Positions 44,484-56,500 of a DNA stretch of 64,000 nucleotides are shown piece by piece. Source of the DNA: Prostheceraeus crozeri. Its lineage: Eukaryota > Platyhelminthes > Polycladida > Euryleptidae. The translations under genes were made by a program, and so were the position numbers. Below the pieces are notes generated by a model that searched no databases, had not been told where the DNA came from, and saw only the letters and a program-made list of their open reading frames with translations. The first letter of the stretch is position 1, and each line of letters opens with the position of its first letter. The DNA is taken from the NCBI GenBank assembly GCA_907163375.1, contig CAJQUW010007880.1, positions 558,001 to 622,000 of the forward strand. Direction: 5' to 3'.

Positions 44484-45323
44484 TTATTGAATCGCTTCAT
44501 TTTGCCAAGCCACTTTACCTGTTCCATTGAAATAGTTCCGATACTGTTCTCGGATATTCTTTGCATGAACAGTAGGATTTTTCGATTTCGAATGAACCAA
44601 AGATTGAACACCCTGAGCTGTGACTGAACGCCACGAACCTTCGCAGAATTCATGCGTGTCAGTGTTTTCATGATCGATCATTTCAGAGGTCATATACTTT
44701 TTGACTTTTCGCCTCAAAAAATTATGTAGCACACAACAACAAAGAACGATAATTTCGACTTTCTTAGGATCGAGACAGATAGGTGACTTGAAGATTCTAA
44801 ATCTTGACACAAGAATACCAAAAGTATTCTCAATTATTCGCCTCGCTCGCGATAGTCTGTAATTGAAAATACGTTGACTTTCGACAATACGTTTTTGCTG
44901 CTTTTCAGATGAACCTTGATTGCTGTAAGGCTTTAATAAATTCGGTCCCAAAGCGAAAGCGTCATCAGCAACAAATACAAAGGGAAAACACTCCTTGCTA
45001 CCTTCGACGATAGGAGATGGTAGAGGAATGTTTAAGTCGCCTTTGATCAACGCATTTTTGAAGGTGGATTTAGCGTAGACACCACCGTCTGACACTCTAC
45101 CATTTGTACCTACATCAACGTATATGAATTCATAATTCGCATTTGCGACAGCCATCAGTACAATGCTGTTTGAAGATTTGTAATTATAATAATATGAGCC
45201 GCAATTAGGAGGTGGTGTAATTAGCACGTGCTTTCCGTCTAACGCTCCCAAGCAGTGTGGGAAATTCCACCGATCAGAAAATTCATCAGCTACTGATATC
45301 CATTCCTCTTTTGTCATTGGAGT
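44484..45323 (-). CDS. Harbinger transposase, exon 2 (DDE nuclease)
   Basis: Acceptor TTCCTTTTAG ends at 45324. The frame begins TPMTKEEWISVADEF, the usual '...YLK-TP-T-EEW' junction of this family, and runs 279 codons to TGA. Catalytic motifs are GALDGKHV (Asp ~173 of the joined protein), FVADDAFAL (~264) and RRIIENTFGIL (Glu ~309), all present. The C-terminus has CCCVLHNFLRRK and a tail ending in GKVAWQNEAIQ. The joined length is ~423 residues, normal for HARBI1-like transposases. The exon lies wholly within the intron of the plus-strand MADF gene. TTTATT at about 44369 would provide a poly-A signal on the minus strand. No breaks seen. Confidence 0.95.
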   Translation of the reverse strand, partial: TPMTKEEWISVADEFSDRWNFPHCLGALDGKHVLITPPPNCGSYYYNYKSSNSIVLMAVANANYEFIYVDVGTNGRVSDGGVYAKSTFKNALIKGDLNIPLPSPIVEGSKECFPFVFVADDAFALGPNLLKPYSNQGSSEKQQKRIVESQRIFNYRLSRARRIIENTFGILVSRFRIFKSPICLDPKKVEIIVLCCCVLHNFLRRKVKKYMTSEMIDHENTDTHEFCEGSWRSVTAQGVQSLVHSKSKNPTVHAKNIREQYRNYFNGTGKVAWQNEAIQ

Positions 45324-45929
45324 CTAAAAGGAAGATAGGGACATTTAGGAAGGACAAGACTTGGTGTCGTATAAGTTGTATTCGGAATACTTCTTTATAG
45401 CATTGCTATGTCGTGAAACTACGTCAGATTGAGTTTGTGTAATTCTGTCACGTAGATTTTTTATGACACAAAAATTATTTTGATGCAATTAGCAAATGAG
45501 TATATCAAGCATAATCGATTTATTGTTTCATAACTTTCTTTTGATAACGGCATTACTTTATAATTACATTTAAAACATTTACTACATTTACTCACTTCAT
45601 ACCAATATTATACCGTATTTATTCACTTTTAGGAACTGTCACATATCAGTAGCACATCATCATTGTTTTCTTTTTTACTCAATAAGAGCTTGTATTCAAG
45701 CTTGTACATTTTAGGTTTCAGGATTATTCGGATAATTTCATTGTTGAATTTGCTTTATTTACTTATGCTTATTTTACTGGAACCCAAGTAGGTTAGTAAA
45801 ATGCCAAGTAGGCATTAGTAAAAACAAATGCGCACAAATATATATTTATGTAAAAGTGTACGTACAGTCGTACAAATGCACCTAATATACCCTTTACAAT
45901 GTATTATATCAGAACTATTATATTTTCAG

Positions 45930-46322
45930 ATTGTTTCCATACAAGACGAGGACGAAGAAAACGAGAATTTGGAAGTAGCTGAATTGTCAATGAACTCAGA
46001 AGCAAGAACGTCTTCGCCACCTACCGGAAGAAATCGCACAAGGAAAAGAAAACCTTTAGATGAATTATTGATATTAGCTGATAAACAATTGCGGTCAACC
46101 ACCATTAATGATAATGAATCTACCTTTGGTGAATACGTGGCATCAAAAATGCGATCCATAACTGATACTTATCAACACGAACAGTGTGAAAGACTGATAA
46201 TCGAAGCAATTTTCAAGGCCCGGGCAGGAGAATTGCACGAGAAATCGTACATCAGCAGAAAGGACAGTTTCGTGGCAATGTTAGAATGTCCTGAAGTGAC
46301 TGAGGAACAAAGTTTTAATTGA
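45930..46322 (+). CDS. MADF-domain protein, exon 2 (acidic linker and C-terminal helix)
   Basis: Acceptor TATATTTTCAG ends at 45929. The frame runs IVSIQDEDEENENLEVAELS, then TRKRKPLDELLILADKQLRS (a basic nuclear-localisation-like patch) and FGEYVASKMRSITDTYQHEQ CERLIIEAIFKARAGEL, a BESS-like C-terminal helix pair. It stops at TGA 46320-46322. Joined in phase 0 to exon 1, the protein is ~259 residues. The exon is entirely inside the intron of the minus-strand transposase. The frame can be read upstream of 45930, but that part lacks family character and is preceded by the splice signal, so it is intron. Confidence 0.9.
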   Translation: MVSIQDEDEENENLEVAELSMNSEARTSSPPTGRNRTRKRKPLDELLILADKQLRSTTINDNESTFGEYVASKMRSITDTYQHEQCERLIIEAIFKARAGELHEKSYISRKDSFVAMLECPEVTEEQSFN

Positions 46323-47018
46323 TATTTTGATATATTGATTTTTTGTTAGTTTTGATTAGTAAATTTGTTTTTCACTTTGAGTACTTTTCAATGTTAACAC
46401 AGATTTTTCCAGTCATGCTGACTTTGCTAACAAATGTTTTCAGATAACTGATTTCACTGATCATGTTAATTAAGGGTCAGATTACACTTACTTTAAACAT
46501 TAAAAAAATATGAAAATCAATATGTATCAGTACACTGATACATTCCATTGACTGATTTAAGTTAAGGCTGAAAGAAAGTTAACTTTAAGTTAAGAAATGA
46601 AAAAGTATTTCAAATTTCGCTAAACAGAATTAGATTGATAGGCTGCACTTGATAGGTTATATAAAAATTATGATGAACTGAATATAAGGAATTCGTTTGT
46701 TTAACTTCTAATTAATATACTTATAAATACTTAACTTGTATGTCCATTGACGAGATATGTGAAAGAGAAACCTTATGTTGATGGTCAATTCCAAAATCAT
46801 TCCAAATACTCAGGTGTTAGAGTAATTAATCATATATCTCTGTGCATCACCAAGAACAGCAGTGCAAGGAAAAGAAACGGTGCACCGAGCGCAGCCCTAA
46901 TACAAAGAAAACAAAGGCCTACACATATTATCAAGGTAGGCTACGTACGCCTATACTTTACAGATGTATAGTTTACAAAAACATAGGCTTTGAATTTTAA
47001 GTAGAATGAAATTCTTAC

Positions 47019-47450
47019 CTTCAAATAGTCATCCTTCAATTCGTCATATATTACCTGACATGTTTCTGGTATGATATCACTCAGGGCAGTCCTGGATATC
47101 CTCGCTGAGTACTGCATATCTGTATATGACCGACCAGTAGCCAAAAAGCGTAAGGTTGCTACCAAACGATCTTTCGCAGGAATAGGGTCTCTCATATTTG
47201 TGGATTGCCTTGCAATCGTAGGAGCTACAAGCTTCAACAGGTCATCAAAAAGATCAGGGCTCATACGCATAAAATTCTGAAAATCAGTTTCGTAGCCATC
47301 TAATCTTAATTCACGTACCAAATTCATATGCGACTTCGTTGATCGCTTCATCAACCATTCCTTGGTCCATATTCGTCTCTTCTTCTCCTTCTTCTTTAAA
47401 CAAATCACAGCGATCGACGCCCACAAAAGTTTTGAATGCACCGGAGCCAT
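47019..47450 (-). CDS. Harbinger transposase, exon 1
   Basis: Starts MAPVHSKLLWASIAVICLKK. The conserved N-terminal block is LRLDGYETDFQNFMRMSPDL FDDLL (about residues 49-73), followed by DRLVATLRFLATGRSYTDMQ (about 93-112), the HARBI1-type helical domain. The exon ends DELKDDYLK with donor GTAAGAATTT (47018 downward), phase 0. It holds 144 codons and joins to exon 2 at 45323. The start is the first ATG, just inside the right terminal repeat. Confidence 0.93.
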
Positions 47451-47648
47451 TGCTAATTACAAAATATCATACATACATTGCTGCCTAGTGGTAGACACAC
47501 ATATTTGATTATCAATCAATAGAATGAATCTATTTTTAGTTATCAACTATCCGACCTGTTGGATCGTGTGTCATAGGCATCCAACAGCCAAACTAACAAA
47601 CCATCCAACTTGTTGGCCAACATGTTGGATCGTGTGTCATGGGCTTAA

Positions 47649-48174
47649 GGTACAATCAAGGTCGTCTTGGTAATATGAAAAGTAAATAAGGACAGCTTGA
47701 AATAATACAATTTAAAATCATACCTAGTGAAAATTACTGAAAGCATCGCAAAATGCCTGTCCATAGTCACCATAATAGTAACTAGTATCATAAAGCATCA
47801 ATTTTGTCTTCCATGAAGATATCATGCATTCCCAGTAAAAATAATGGACTTTTAGTTAGACATCCTGGTTTTTCTATCCCTGCTTGCTGCGTAGCCATTC
47901 ATACTAGCAACAAATTCCTCTCGGATTTTTACCGATGAGTACGAGATCAAAAAAATACGATGTATGACTGCACCTTCCTAGGACTCACTTTCGTGCTAAA
48001 CGGTAAAATGCGGATGCTTCATTTTGATATTTCCTTCGGTTGTTCTGTCTCATCAAGTGTCCACAGTCTTTGGACTCTAAATGATCTGCTGTAAGAAATA
48101 TATGATGGTAGTAATTCTTCGTTAACATAATGTACTTAAACAGATGCAACTTCTGATATCACTTGCTATTACTT
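47649..48174. other. No gene seen
   Basis: AT-rich spacer right of the Harbinger element; nothing supportable. Confidence 0.4.
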
Positions 48175-48175
48175 A

Positions 48176-48540
48176 CAGACCTGCCAACATTCACATTTGC
48201 AAAATCGGGACATTATAACTATCATCAGGTATGCAAACTAGCCCGTATATATATATTTAAAAGATCTACATTATTTTGAATATTTTATTGAACATAAATA
48301 CATTAAAATACGACTATTTGAGACAATGGAATCACACAATATATGACTGTGAAAAGCGAGTGGCATCTTATTGGCACGATAACACATGCATCATAGCACA
48401 GGTAAATATGAAATGCGCGCAGTGCAAATTTTTGAATTATTTTGCTAGACTTATATAAAAACTGACTGGTAAAAATCTTACAGCATAAAAATTAAAATAT
48501 CGGGCCATTTGTCAGAAAATCGGGACAGTTGACAGGTCTG
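48176..48540. mobile_element. Short CAGACCTG...CAGGTCTG inverted-repeat element
   Basis: CAGACCTGCCAAC...AAAATCGGGACA on the left and the complement (CAGACCTGTCAACTGTCCCG) on the right. TTACTT occurs at 48169-48174 (one A before the end) and 48541-48546, so a 6-bp duplication with one extra base is plausible. 365 bp, no coding: a MITE, possibly of the same 6-bp hAT-like group. Confidence 0.65.
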
Positions 48541-48546
48541 TTACTT

Positions 48547-49530
48547 TTTCTACTTTCAAGTGATAAGAAATTTTAGGCAACTTCAAAAACTGTCCAAAAT
48601 CACCCTACTTAAAGGTACAATCTCCAATCTGTTATGACGTCAACTAACGTCATCAAGCGTCTTTAACCAACCTCACTAGAAACATCATACGCATGATCCT
48701 AGCTACAAGAATGAGGCCACGAACTTCGATTTTGGTTAATGCGATAGACATTATTTAAAGGACGTCACAAATTCTTATCTTCGCAAAATTTGGTCTTACT
48801 TTACGACGAACCACTGAATTTTGTGACACTGGGAGAATTCATTATGCTCAAAATAGGAAAATAAATCGAATGCACCAGTCACTCCTTCAGACGTCCATTG
48901 AGACGAGGCGCGTCGGGAAATTATAATCGAGGAAATACTATTCAAATTAAGGGAGCTACATGTTTTTTTACCCATCGAATAACTGTTATTAGTTAAGATC
49001 CTACGTAAATTCTCAAACTTTTCTTAAAGATCGCAAAATGTGAGAACTTTTGAGGGTCTTGAACTCATCTCAAAATTCATTAGGTAAAACTGCACGAACA
49101 CTGTTATATCATGATACTTCGCCTTGTTTTACAAGCAAATCGGTGCCTATTATCATCACAATTCAACAGTTGCATTCTGTTTGACTTAGTGGCTTCATTC
49201 TTTAGTGCAAAACTACACAGAAGAGCAACAGTATAAAATAGTGTTGAGTTCAATTGTCGGACATGAGTGTAGGGTAAATAGTACAATTCTAACATCATCA
49301 CTGCAATCTCTTTCAAGAGACATGAAAACATTTGACACCTGGAAGCGCTATGACAGCGAAACGCAAAATATGAGCAGTGCTAAAGTCAACATAAGTATGC
49401 AGAAACATTTACCTAGCAATGCTAACCTCGCTTTGGACTTGAATGTGAAAGATATGGTTTAAAATGTCATGATTTAAACAATTTTTCAGAAGTGATGAGA
49501 GCCAGATTTTAGCAGCTAGACTGTGACAAT
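48547..49530. other. No gene seen
   Basis: A frame at 49205-49462 has no family character. No element ends recognised. Confidence 0.4.
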
Positions 49531-49761
49531 GGGGCTGTTCATTAACTAAAATTCTGCCGACAGAAAATTCAACCGATTTAATATTCTGCCGGCAGAATAT
49601 TCAGCCGACTTTATGAACGACGGTATAACACCGAAACTGGCAGAATGTTCAGTCGGTTTCGATGTTATACCGTCGTTCATAAAGTCAGCTGAATATTCTT
49701 CAGGCAGAATATTAAATCGGTTTAATTTTCTGTCGGCAGAATTTTAGTTAATGAAAACCCC
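49531..49761. mobile_element. Almost fully palindromic 231-bp MITE
   Basis: GGGGCTGTTCATTAACTAAA at 49531 pairs with the complement ending at 49761, and the pairing continues to the centre near 49646 with only scattered mismatches and small gaps. TTCTGCCG(A/G)CAGAA-type inner palindromes recur. CAAT flanks both sides (49527-49530, 49762-49765). Superfamily not assigned. Confidence 0.82.
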
Positions 49762-50138
49762 CAATGCTTCATAATTTAAAAACCTTATAGTCATGCAACT
49801 GTAGGATGCTAATACTTCGAAAGATCTATGTATCGATTTGGATTGATTTCGCATATTAATGCAGGCAACAGACGTCATTAGTTGCCAATCCAGGGGTCGT
49901 AGGCACTCTATACTTTGGGGATTGGGTCGGCCAAATTGCATCGGAACACATGAAGGGACACCATCAGCAGATTAACTGACATTCGATTTGATTGATTTGA
50001 GGAAAATGATACGTGATATCCAGTGACTGCCAGTAATATCCAGAGTTAACAATATTTTGCAAATATCTTGAATAGCTGATGAACGGGCAAGATGGCCTAT
50101 CAGATGTTGTCGGCGCTGTTCAGAGAAATGGTTATAGA

Positions 50139-51151
50139 CATAGACATCGGATAACATTATTAGGACTAGACCGGACACAGCTGATTTCCCGTGGCCTTTA
50201 AAGCCGTTCGGTAGCGACATGGAAATATTGTTTGTATCAAGCAATTATGACAACGAGAGAATTTAAAATTTCGATAACCACGTGTTTATTATCAGCTGAG
50301 AGAGTAGAGATGAGGAGATATTGCATCGTCCATAATTGCAGACTTAAATACTCCGAATTGGCAACAGCAGAAGACATTTCATTTCACAGGTAATTGCAAA
50401 TGAACGACCTATCGTTAATCTCATGATAATACAAATTTTACGTAAATACACACTGTTGTAATAAATCTGTTTTCATTGTACTCGGGAAAACTCGCCCTTC
50501 ACTTTAAAGAGAAATGATGTAAAATAGTACTTTTTGCCCGAAGTGGCCAGGACAAATCCCAGTTATTCCGGGTGCTGCTTATCTTTAGCCGGGACGCTCG
50601 AAGTTCACAAAATGATTAATGAGACGCCATATCTCAGTTCTGCGGAATAATCTGTATAAGTGATAGATTTTTTAGGGGGTGACCTGAGTCAGGAGTAATA
50701 CCAAACCGATTAAGAAGCCCATTTCTGAAAAGTTTTCATTTATCTTACTGCCATGTTAATGTCTTTCTGCTTATTTCTTAGTTAGGCTTAAGAACATCTA
50801 TCAAAAATATTTGCTGGAAACTGTACTCTGAAGATTATGAGAAATCTACTGGAACAATTTCATTCACGCTAAGAGTAAATTCATTTTCGATCTATCTTTT
50901 CAAGATTGGAGTCATTTCAAGGCACATTATCTTGGATTTTCAAAAGAAAGCATTCTACAGCCAGAGGAAATTTAATAAAAATTTCGCTAATTTAAAAATT
51001 GCGCTACTGTTTGTTTACAGAAATAGCATAGTAAAACAATTTTTCAGAATTAAAGCCACTCGGTAGCGACATTCGCTTGTGGCCATCAGCTGATAGTGTA
51101 TTAAATAGGCGCTGTCCGGTCTAGTCCTAATAACGTTATCCGATGTCTATG
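50139..51151. mobile_element. Inverted-repeat DNA element, 8-bp duplication, superfamily unassigned
   Basis: CATAGACATCGGATAACATT and following TAGGACTAGACCGGACA at the left recur inverted at 51110-51151. A further inner inverted pair (AAAGCC(G/A)(T/C)TCGGTAGCGACAT) lies at about 50200 and 51055. GTTATAGA flanks exactly (50131-50138 and 51152-51159). No transposase in 1.0 kb. An 8-bp duplication with CA-starting ends fits hAT or P-like groups. Confidence 0.8.
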
Positions 51152-51159
51152 GTTATAGA

Positions 51160-52602
51160 CATCAGATAACAATGTAATCCGTTGTCTATGGATATGGTTG
51201 TTGCCTATGGTGTTTTCCAGGGTGTGTTTAATGTCTGTGGCAAAGGTCTAGAGTGTATTCCATAGACATCAAACTTCAACAACCTCAATGCTTGGTGTTC
51301 GATGCAATTTCGATGTCTGTGGTGTATTCAATGCTCTTCACGCAAGCCAAAGGGAGACATTGCTATGATCGCTCTTCGCCAATCATTTCACATCTAGAGT
51401 AACCGCGACAGCCGAATCCATCTCAGTGAGTGTGCTCTGTGATGGTAACACGCAAGTCACATGCTATGAAACAACTCTTGAAGCAATTTCCATCAATATA
51501 TCGAAATTGAATTCTCGTCAAATATGTCAATGGCATAAACATCATTAGGTCCTATGTCCATGGTCAATGGCATGAGTTAAATTGTATATAAGCCTTATTT
51601 TTGGAAGTATTTTGGAAACTTATTTGCTTTGAAGCAGAAGTAGAAGCGTCTACTTTTAATCTACAACGAGAATTCATTGCTCTATGATCAGTAGCTTGTT
51701 CATTTCATCTTACTAAAGTCTGACCATTAACCCTTCTTTGTTTGTCTCACTATAATGAATTGACTTCTAAAAAATTTGAATTTAAAACTACAGCTGTTAT
51801 ACGTGTTACACGCCATAGAGCATCAAAATATATTCCCCCTTGCTCACATCCAAAACGACAACCCTCCATTGGCTCTCACTCCATGTAGATGTCGCACCTT
51901 TAAGTCAAATTGTTGACCTCACCTTAATAATTGGCAAAAAAACAAAACTGTAATCAACCCAAGGACATAAGTCGGCGCAGATTTTACAATAAAGAAGGCC
52001 AGGCATGAACATGATCCACGGAAGAAGAATTAAGAAACAAGATATAGTAAATTTGATAATTGAAGAATTGAGGGACTGAAATGGAATTAGCTAAACTATT
52101 TGAGTAAAACGAATCAGAGAAATTTATTTAAATTCAAGTAACTTTAAATGCAAAGAAATAAACAAGTTGATGGGCAAAGATAAAGCCATTAAGGAAGTTC
52201 AGATATGTTTGAACAAAAATAGCTAGATTCCAGCAAAGAAAGAAGAATTAATGAAGCAGTAAACTCCTTGGAAAAATATATCTATGGTTATGAAGGATGA
52301 ATCATTAGCATCCGAAGTAGAAGGAATACTGAATTTACATAAAGTTATCAATGCACAATAATTCGAAGAAGTATTATATGACAACGTATGAAGATGTTTA
52401 ACGACGAATGTCATCAATAAAGAATTGCAAGGCTGCAGGGGTGGGCATATCAAATACAATTGGCGTTATATGCAAAATATTGATCATAGATAACGAGATG
52501 ATGAAAAACTGTCATTAAATTAATTGCGGAAGTATTTTGTGTTTTTAATGATGGTAACTGGGCCTATTGCTTTATTTCATCGAAAAATCTAAATGACGGT
52601 CT
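51160..52602. other. No gene seen
   Basis: Right after the element, ATAGACATC(A/G)GATAAC words recur (51160-51180, about 51260), hinting at an older related copy. The rest is AT-rich without signal. Confidence 0.4.
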
Positions 52603-52610
52603 ATAGTACA

Positions 52611-53367
52611 CAGGGGTGCGGAGTCGGAGTTAGAGTCCCGGAGTCCTATCATTATTGCTGGAGTCGGAGTCTGAGTCAGGACTCCGGACTCCGGCCTATA
52701 ACTAGACCCAAAGTAAAATACAAACAAAAAAATCTATTCTCGTGCATAGCTGTCACTGTCAATTTTCTGCGTCAAACAAAAGTACAGAGACAGCAGTGCA
52801 TGCAAAGCTTGTAATAGTTGAGGGAATGAACCGTGATAGTGAAAAAAAGGATTGCCTTTTCACTCGGTGATTTTATTAGAGAAGACAAGCCTTCCTAGCC
52901 TCGATCACACCTACGCGCCAAAGGTCACATCAAAGACAAAAATGAAATGCTAGTTTGTTTGAGAACATTTCCTATTATCCTAACGCTAATCGTGTGTGAC
53001 TGCTCCTCCAAAGCGCACATTAAAATCGAACGTGCACTCATATTATTTGGAGAAAGATGGGGATTTTCCTGCGTGATAGAGACTGGAGAAAACCGTGTAG
53101 GGCACACATCAACTAGATGGGAGGAGCCGAGTCGTATGCATCCAATTTAAAGCGACATTTAATAAACTTTCATCGAAAATGATTGATGATTGATACAGTA
53201 ATGATCACTAAAGATAGGTTCAGGTAAGCCTATATTGATCTATGATATAGGTTACCAGTTTTTTCAAAAAACTAGGCTGTATATACTTGCCACCCGGAGT
53301 CGGAGTCCTATCAAGCCCCGGAGTCAGAGTCGGAGTCCTATCAAAATGATAGGACTCCACATCCCTG
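52611..53367. mobile_element. Non-autonomous hAT element with GGAGTCGGAGTCC ends (empty-site copy)
   Basis: Ends CAGGGGTGCGGAGTCGGAGT and (complement) CAGGGATGTGGAGTCCTATC, with repeated GGAGTCGGAGTC words inside. ATAGTACA flanks exactly (52603-52610, 53368-53375), an 8-bp hAT duplication. The piece SNLKRHLINFHRK near 53140-53180 looks like the end of a BED zinc finger. At 52790-52800 the sequence CAGTGCATGCAAAGCTTG is the uninterrupted form of the site occupied by another hAT at 58016-61541. Confidence 0.88.
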
Positions 53368-53375
53368 ATAGTACA

Positions 53376-53516
53376 TCTATCCGCCTATGCCGCACAATAC
53401 AAAATAAAAAATAACAAATAAAACTGGCTAAACTATATGCATCTAAGTGTACATGGACACTTATCACCCAAACACAAATGGCTTTCGAAAATCACGCATG
53501 GCTCCCCTAACGATGC
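53376..53516 (+). repeat. Right flank of the empty-site hAT copy, duplicated at 62119-62246
   Basis: TCTATCCGCCTATGCC...CACAATACAAAATAAAAAATAAC through AAAATCACGCATGGCT recurs at 62119-62246 with few differences, showing that host flank, not just a transposon, was duplicated. Confidence 0.85.
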
Positions 53517-56500
53517 TCGTGCGATTATGCCATTTTAGTAGCACGGATTTGGTGCAGTATACAAATCAAATCCAGAAAGAACACTTGAAAGAAAAGTTGG
53601 CTATAAAAATCATGTATTTTCATGCGAATGGATTCATTCATGCATATCCTACTTTATGCATTTATATGCCAATTACAACGTTGTTTATTGCGTGGTGAGC
53701 ATTCTCAACATAGCATCAAACATAATTGATGACTACGCAGTCAACCTCAAGCTCAGAAGTATATTTTAAAAGTCAAAGTCGGAGTGGGCCATTGTCACGT
53801 CATCGCTTCAAATAATATCCGAGGGCCTATTTGGATATGAGAAGCGGTGGCGGGCCACCCAACATGGGTCGGAGGACCACCACCTACTTTTGAGAGATGC
53901 CATAAAAGGAAAACAACGTACGCATAATGTTGTGGGATATCTGAGAAAAATATTGAATATTGAGTACGCACCTTTTAGCGATCATTGTGGTATATAACCA
54001 AACACTGAGACATTTTAAATGATCAGATCAATGTAAATGCATTTCTAGATATAGCTAAACATACTGACTTTACTATTGTTAGATGTATTAATTATAAATG
54101 TGCAGACTCATAAAACTTCTTCAGTTGCTTCTGCAACAGACACTATTTGTCAAGATTAACGACATTTTCTGATGGCTCAGTGTAAAACATTGACCTGGAA
54201 TCACTGTGAACACTTAATTAGGATAATAATTTAAAATACTTTGAAGTTATAAAGATCATACTGCGAATAATAATCCCTTTTCCATAAACTGAAAGAGTAA
54301 CTCAATAAGTATTCTCAGTTTTGCTCCTTTATATCCTGAAAAGTTGCGGAACGCTTGGTTATATAGCCACAGGCCATAAATCCAACTAAGTAATGTGAAC
54401 TTTTAAAGCTTTCATAACTTTGTATCCTACAAGGTGAAGCGGGTTATTTTTTCTCGGATTTTAACTTATACCTCAACAAAGAATGACATATTGATACCAA
54501 GATATCCTTGATATTCTTAATAGATCCCAGAATTTGAAAGTTCAGCCACAGAGTAGGGCCTAATCTTCATTCCCAACTATTGTTCATCATACATTTAAGT
54601 TTAATTGGATGAATTTTGTCGACCGCAAGATTTCATACAATAACTATGCTTTGTGTTCATCATCATGTTCATTGCGACGAGAACCTGCATGTAAATTTTG
54701 AACACTGATACCCTCCCAGTAGCAGGTTATCCCTGCAATACCGGATGTCACGCGGGTATCCGTGTTAGTCGGCAAAATTCCGCGGATAACAAATCGATAT
54801 CCTGTGAATGTCCCAAGAAAATGAAATTTTGAAATGGAAATTCACGGATGATGTGGCCAAATCATCAAGATATCCGTCGGCATCCACCATTTTACGGACA
54901 TTGACGGGTATCTTGAAGACATCCGCTTCATTCCGCAGAATTATCGGATGGATGCGGATCTGTGTAGGACATCCGCCTGTATCTGAAGAATCATCGGATG
55001 GTTGCGGATATCTGAAGTTCATCCATACGCTATCCGCATACATGTGGTAAATACGGATTTCTTTAGGACATCTGTTTGAATCCGTCATCCAAACATTGCG
55101 CTTTTAGGATGCAAAGGGCAGCAGCAAAGACAACAACCGAAGAAAATGACACACAAGCATTTGATTTAGCGTCATTTTGATCCATTTTTAATTTACAACA
55201 AAAAGATTGTCATCAATATGGTCCCCTGATTTCACTCTCTTTTTTTACATACATAGATACATTTTTGCAAAACCTAAGTTGTATTATTAACCATAATTAC
55301 GAGCCCAGGCATATGCTATACGCTATAACATTCAGGTATTTCCAATTTATCGCAGCGCTTGCATTGCATTTTCTTTTTTAGAATCGCTTTTCTACAAAAA
55401 TGCATGTTTTTCGTGCTGGAATAACCTTGTCATTCCATTCCTGAGGAAAGAGTAGACACTCCATTGCAATGCCATGTAATATTTTGTGTTGCAAATAAGA
55501 TCTTACAAAACACCTAAATTAAAACAGCTGGTCAATAAATGCTAATTTCCAAAATTTTTGGAAAACAATTGTAAGTAGAATAGCCTCCCATATCGCAAGG
55601 ATAACTATTGGATATAGAAATCATAATAGGGGTTAGAGTATAAATTTATACTTCGCAAGGATAACCCAGTAGGGCTTGCTATAAATATATTTGATTTCGC
55701 GAGTTATATTTTGCACGAAAATCACTCTTTCATGAATATTTCTAGAGCACAACTTCATTCTAGTTTATCCCGACCTTTTCAGTCATTCCCACTTTACTTC
55801 TAACATGCTTTCGCATCATGAGATCGGTTATTATAAGATTAATTTATAAGGCGAGCCCGGCGATCATAACGAATTTCAATACTACAATGTTGAATCAGCT
55901 GATGCGAGTCACGATGAGCTCGTGATTTCCGCGCTGCGGAGGAGCAAATAACTATCTTGGTCGGAAAGTGAAAACTATGGTGAAACTGCCGACGATACGT
56001 TCTTGATGCTGTCATTCATCGAGGATATAAAAATACTTATTATTTTGTGGATAATAGTACCGAGGATGGGCGCAGCTGAATTCAGTCAAGTGAGTTATCG
56101 TGTAGGTAGGCAATTGCAGAAATTCGAAGTTTCTAATTGTTCGAATAAAATGTGAAACAACTGCTTAACATTGCATAATACGCTCAGACGACTAGGAGGA
56201 GTTCATAAAGTCGAGAAATTGATAAGGAAACTGCTATTTTTTTATAAGAGGACTTTTGTAATTAAACATTGGCTTGCTCATGAATTATTTTCAAACACAT
56301 TGTACGAATGTTGTTATCTAAATGTCACATTTTCTCAAATCAAACCTGTGGGTTCTATTGATTCTTTCACAGTAATAAAGGGCAACCAAAATAAAGTTGA
56401 GATGGAGTCTTTATTGAATAGGCCATACTGATATGTAGCTCAATAATAAGTCACACCAATTTCGGTTTTATATTTTTCAAACGGTGCGAAAAATAGGTAA

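Larger units (their letters stand above)
43072..47645. mobile_element. PIF/Harbinger transposon, apparently complete
   Basis: Terminal inverted repeats of ~95 bp (AGCCCATGACACACGATCCA at 43072; complement ends at 47645), differing at only a few positions, with the palindromic core GTTGGCCAAC(A/..)TGTTGG repeated inside each. TAA flanks both ends (43069-43071, 47646-47648), the 3-bp TWA duplication expected of PIF/Harbinger. It carries the two genes typical of the superfamily, a DDE transposase (minus strand, two exons) and a small DNA-binding protein with a MADF domain (plus strand, two exons). Both are open throughout with canonical splice sites. 4574 bp. Confidence 0.95.

Noticed and set aside
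45828-45929. Upstream extension of MADF exon 2
   Set aside because: Open by chance. A good 3' splice site at 45929 and a phase-0 donor at 43746 explain the gene without it.
52947-53150. 67-codon frame repeated at 61690-61893
   Set aside because: It duplicates because the hAT element containing it is duplicated. No domain is recognised and the likely BED-finger remnant is in another frame.
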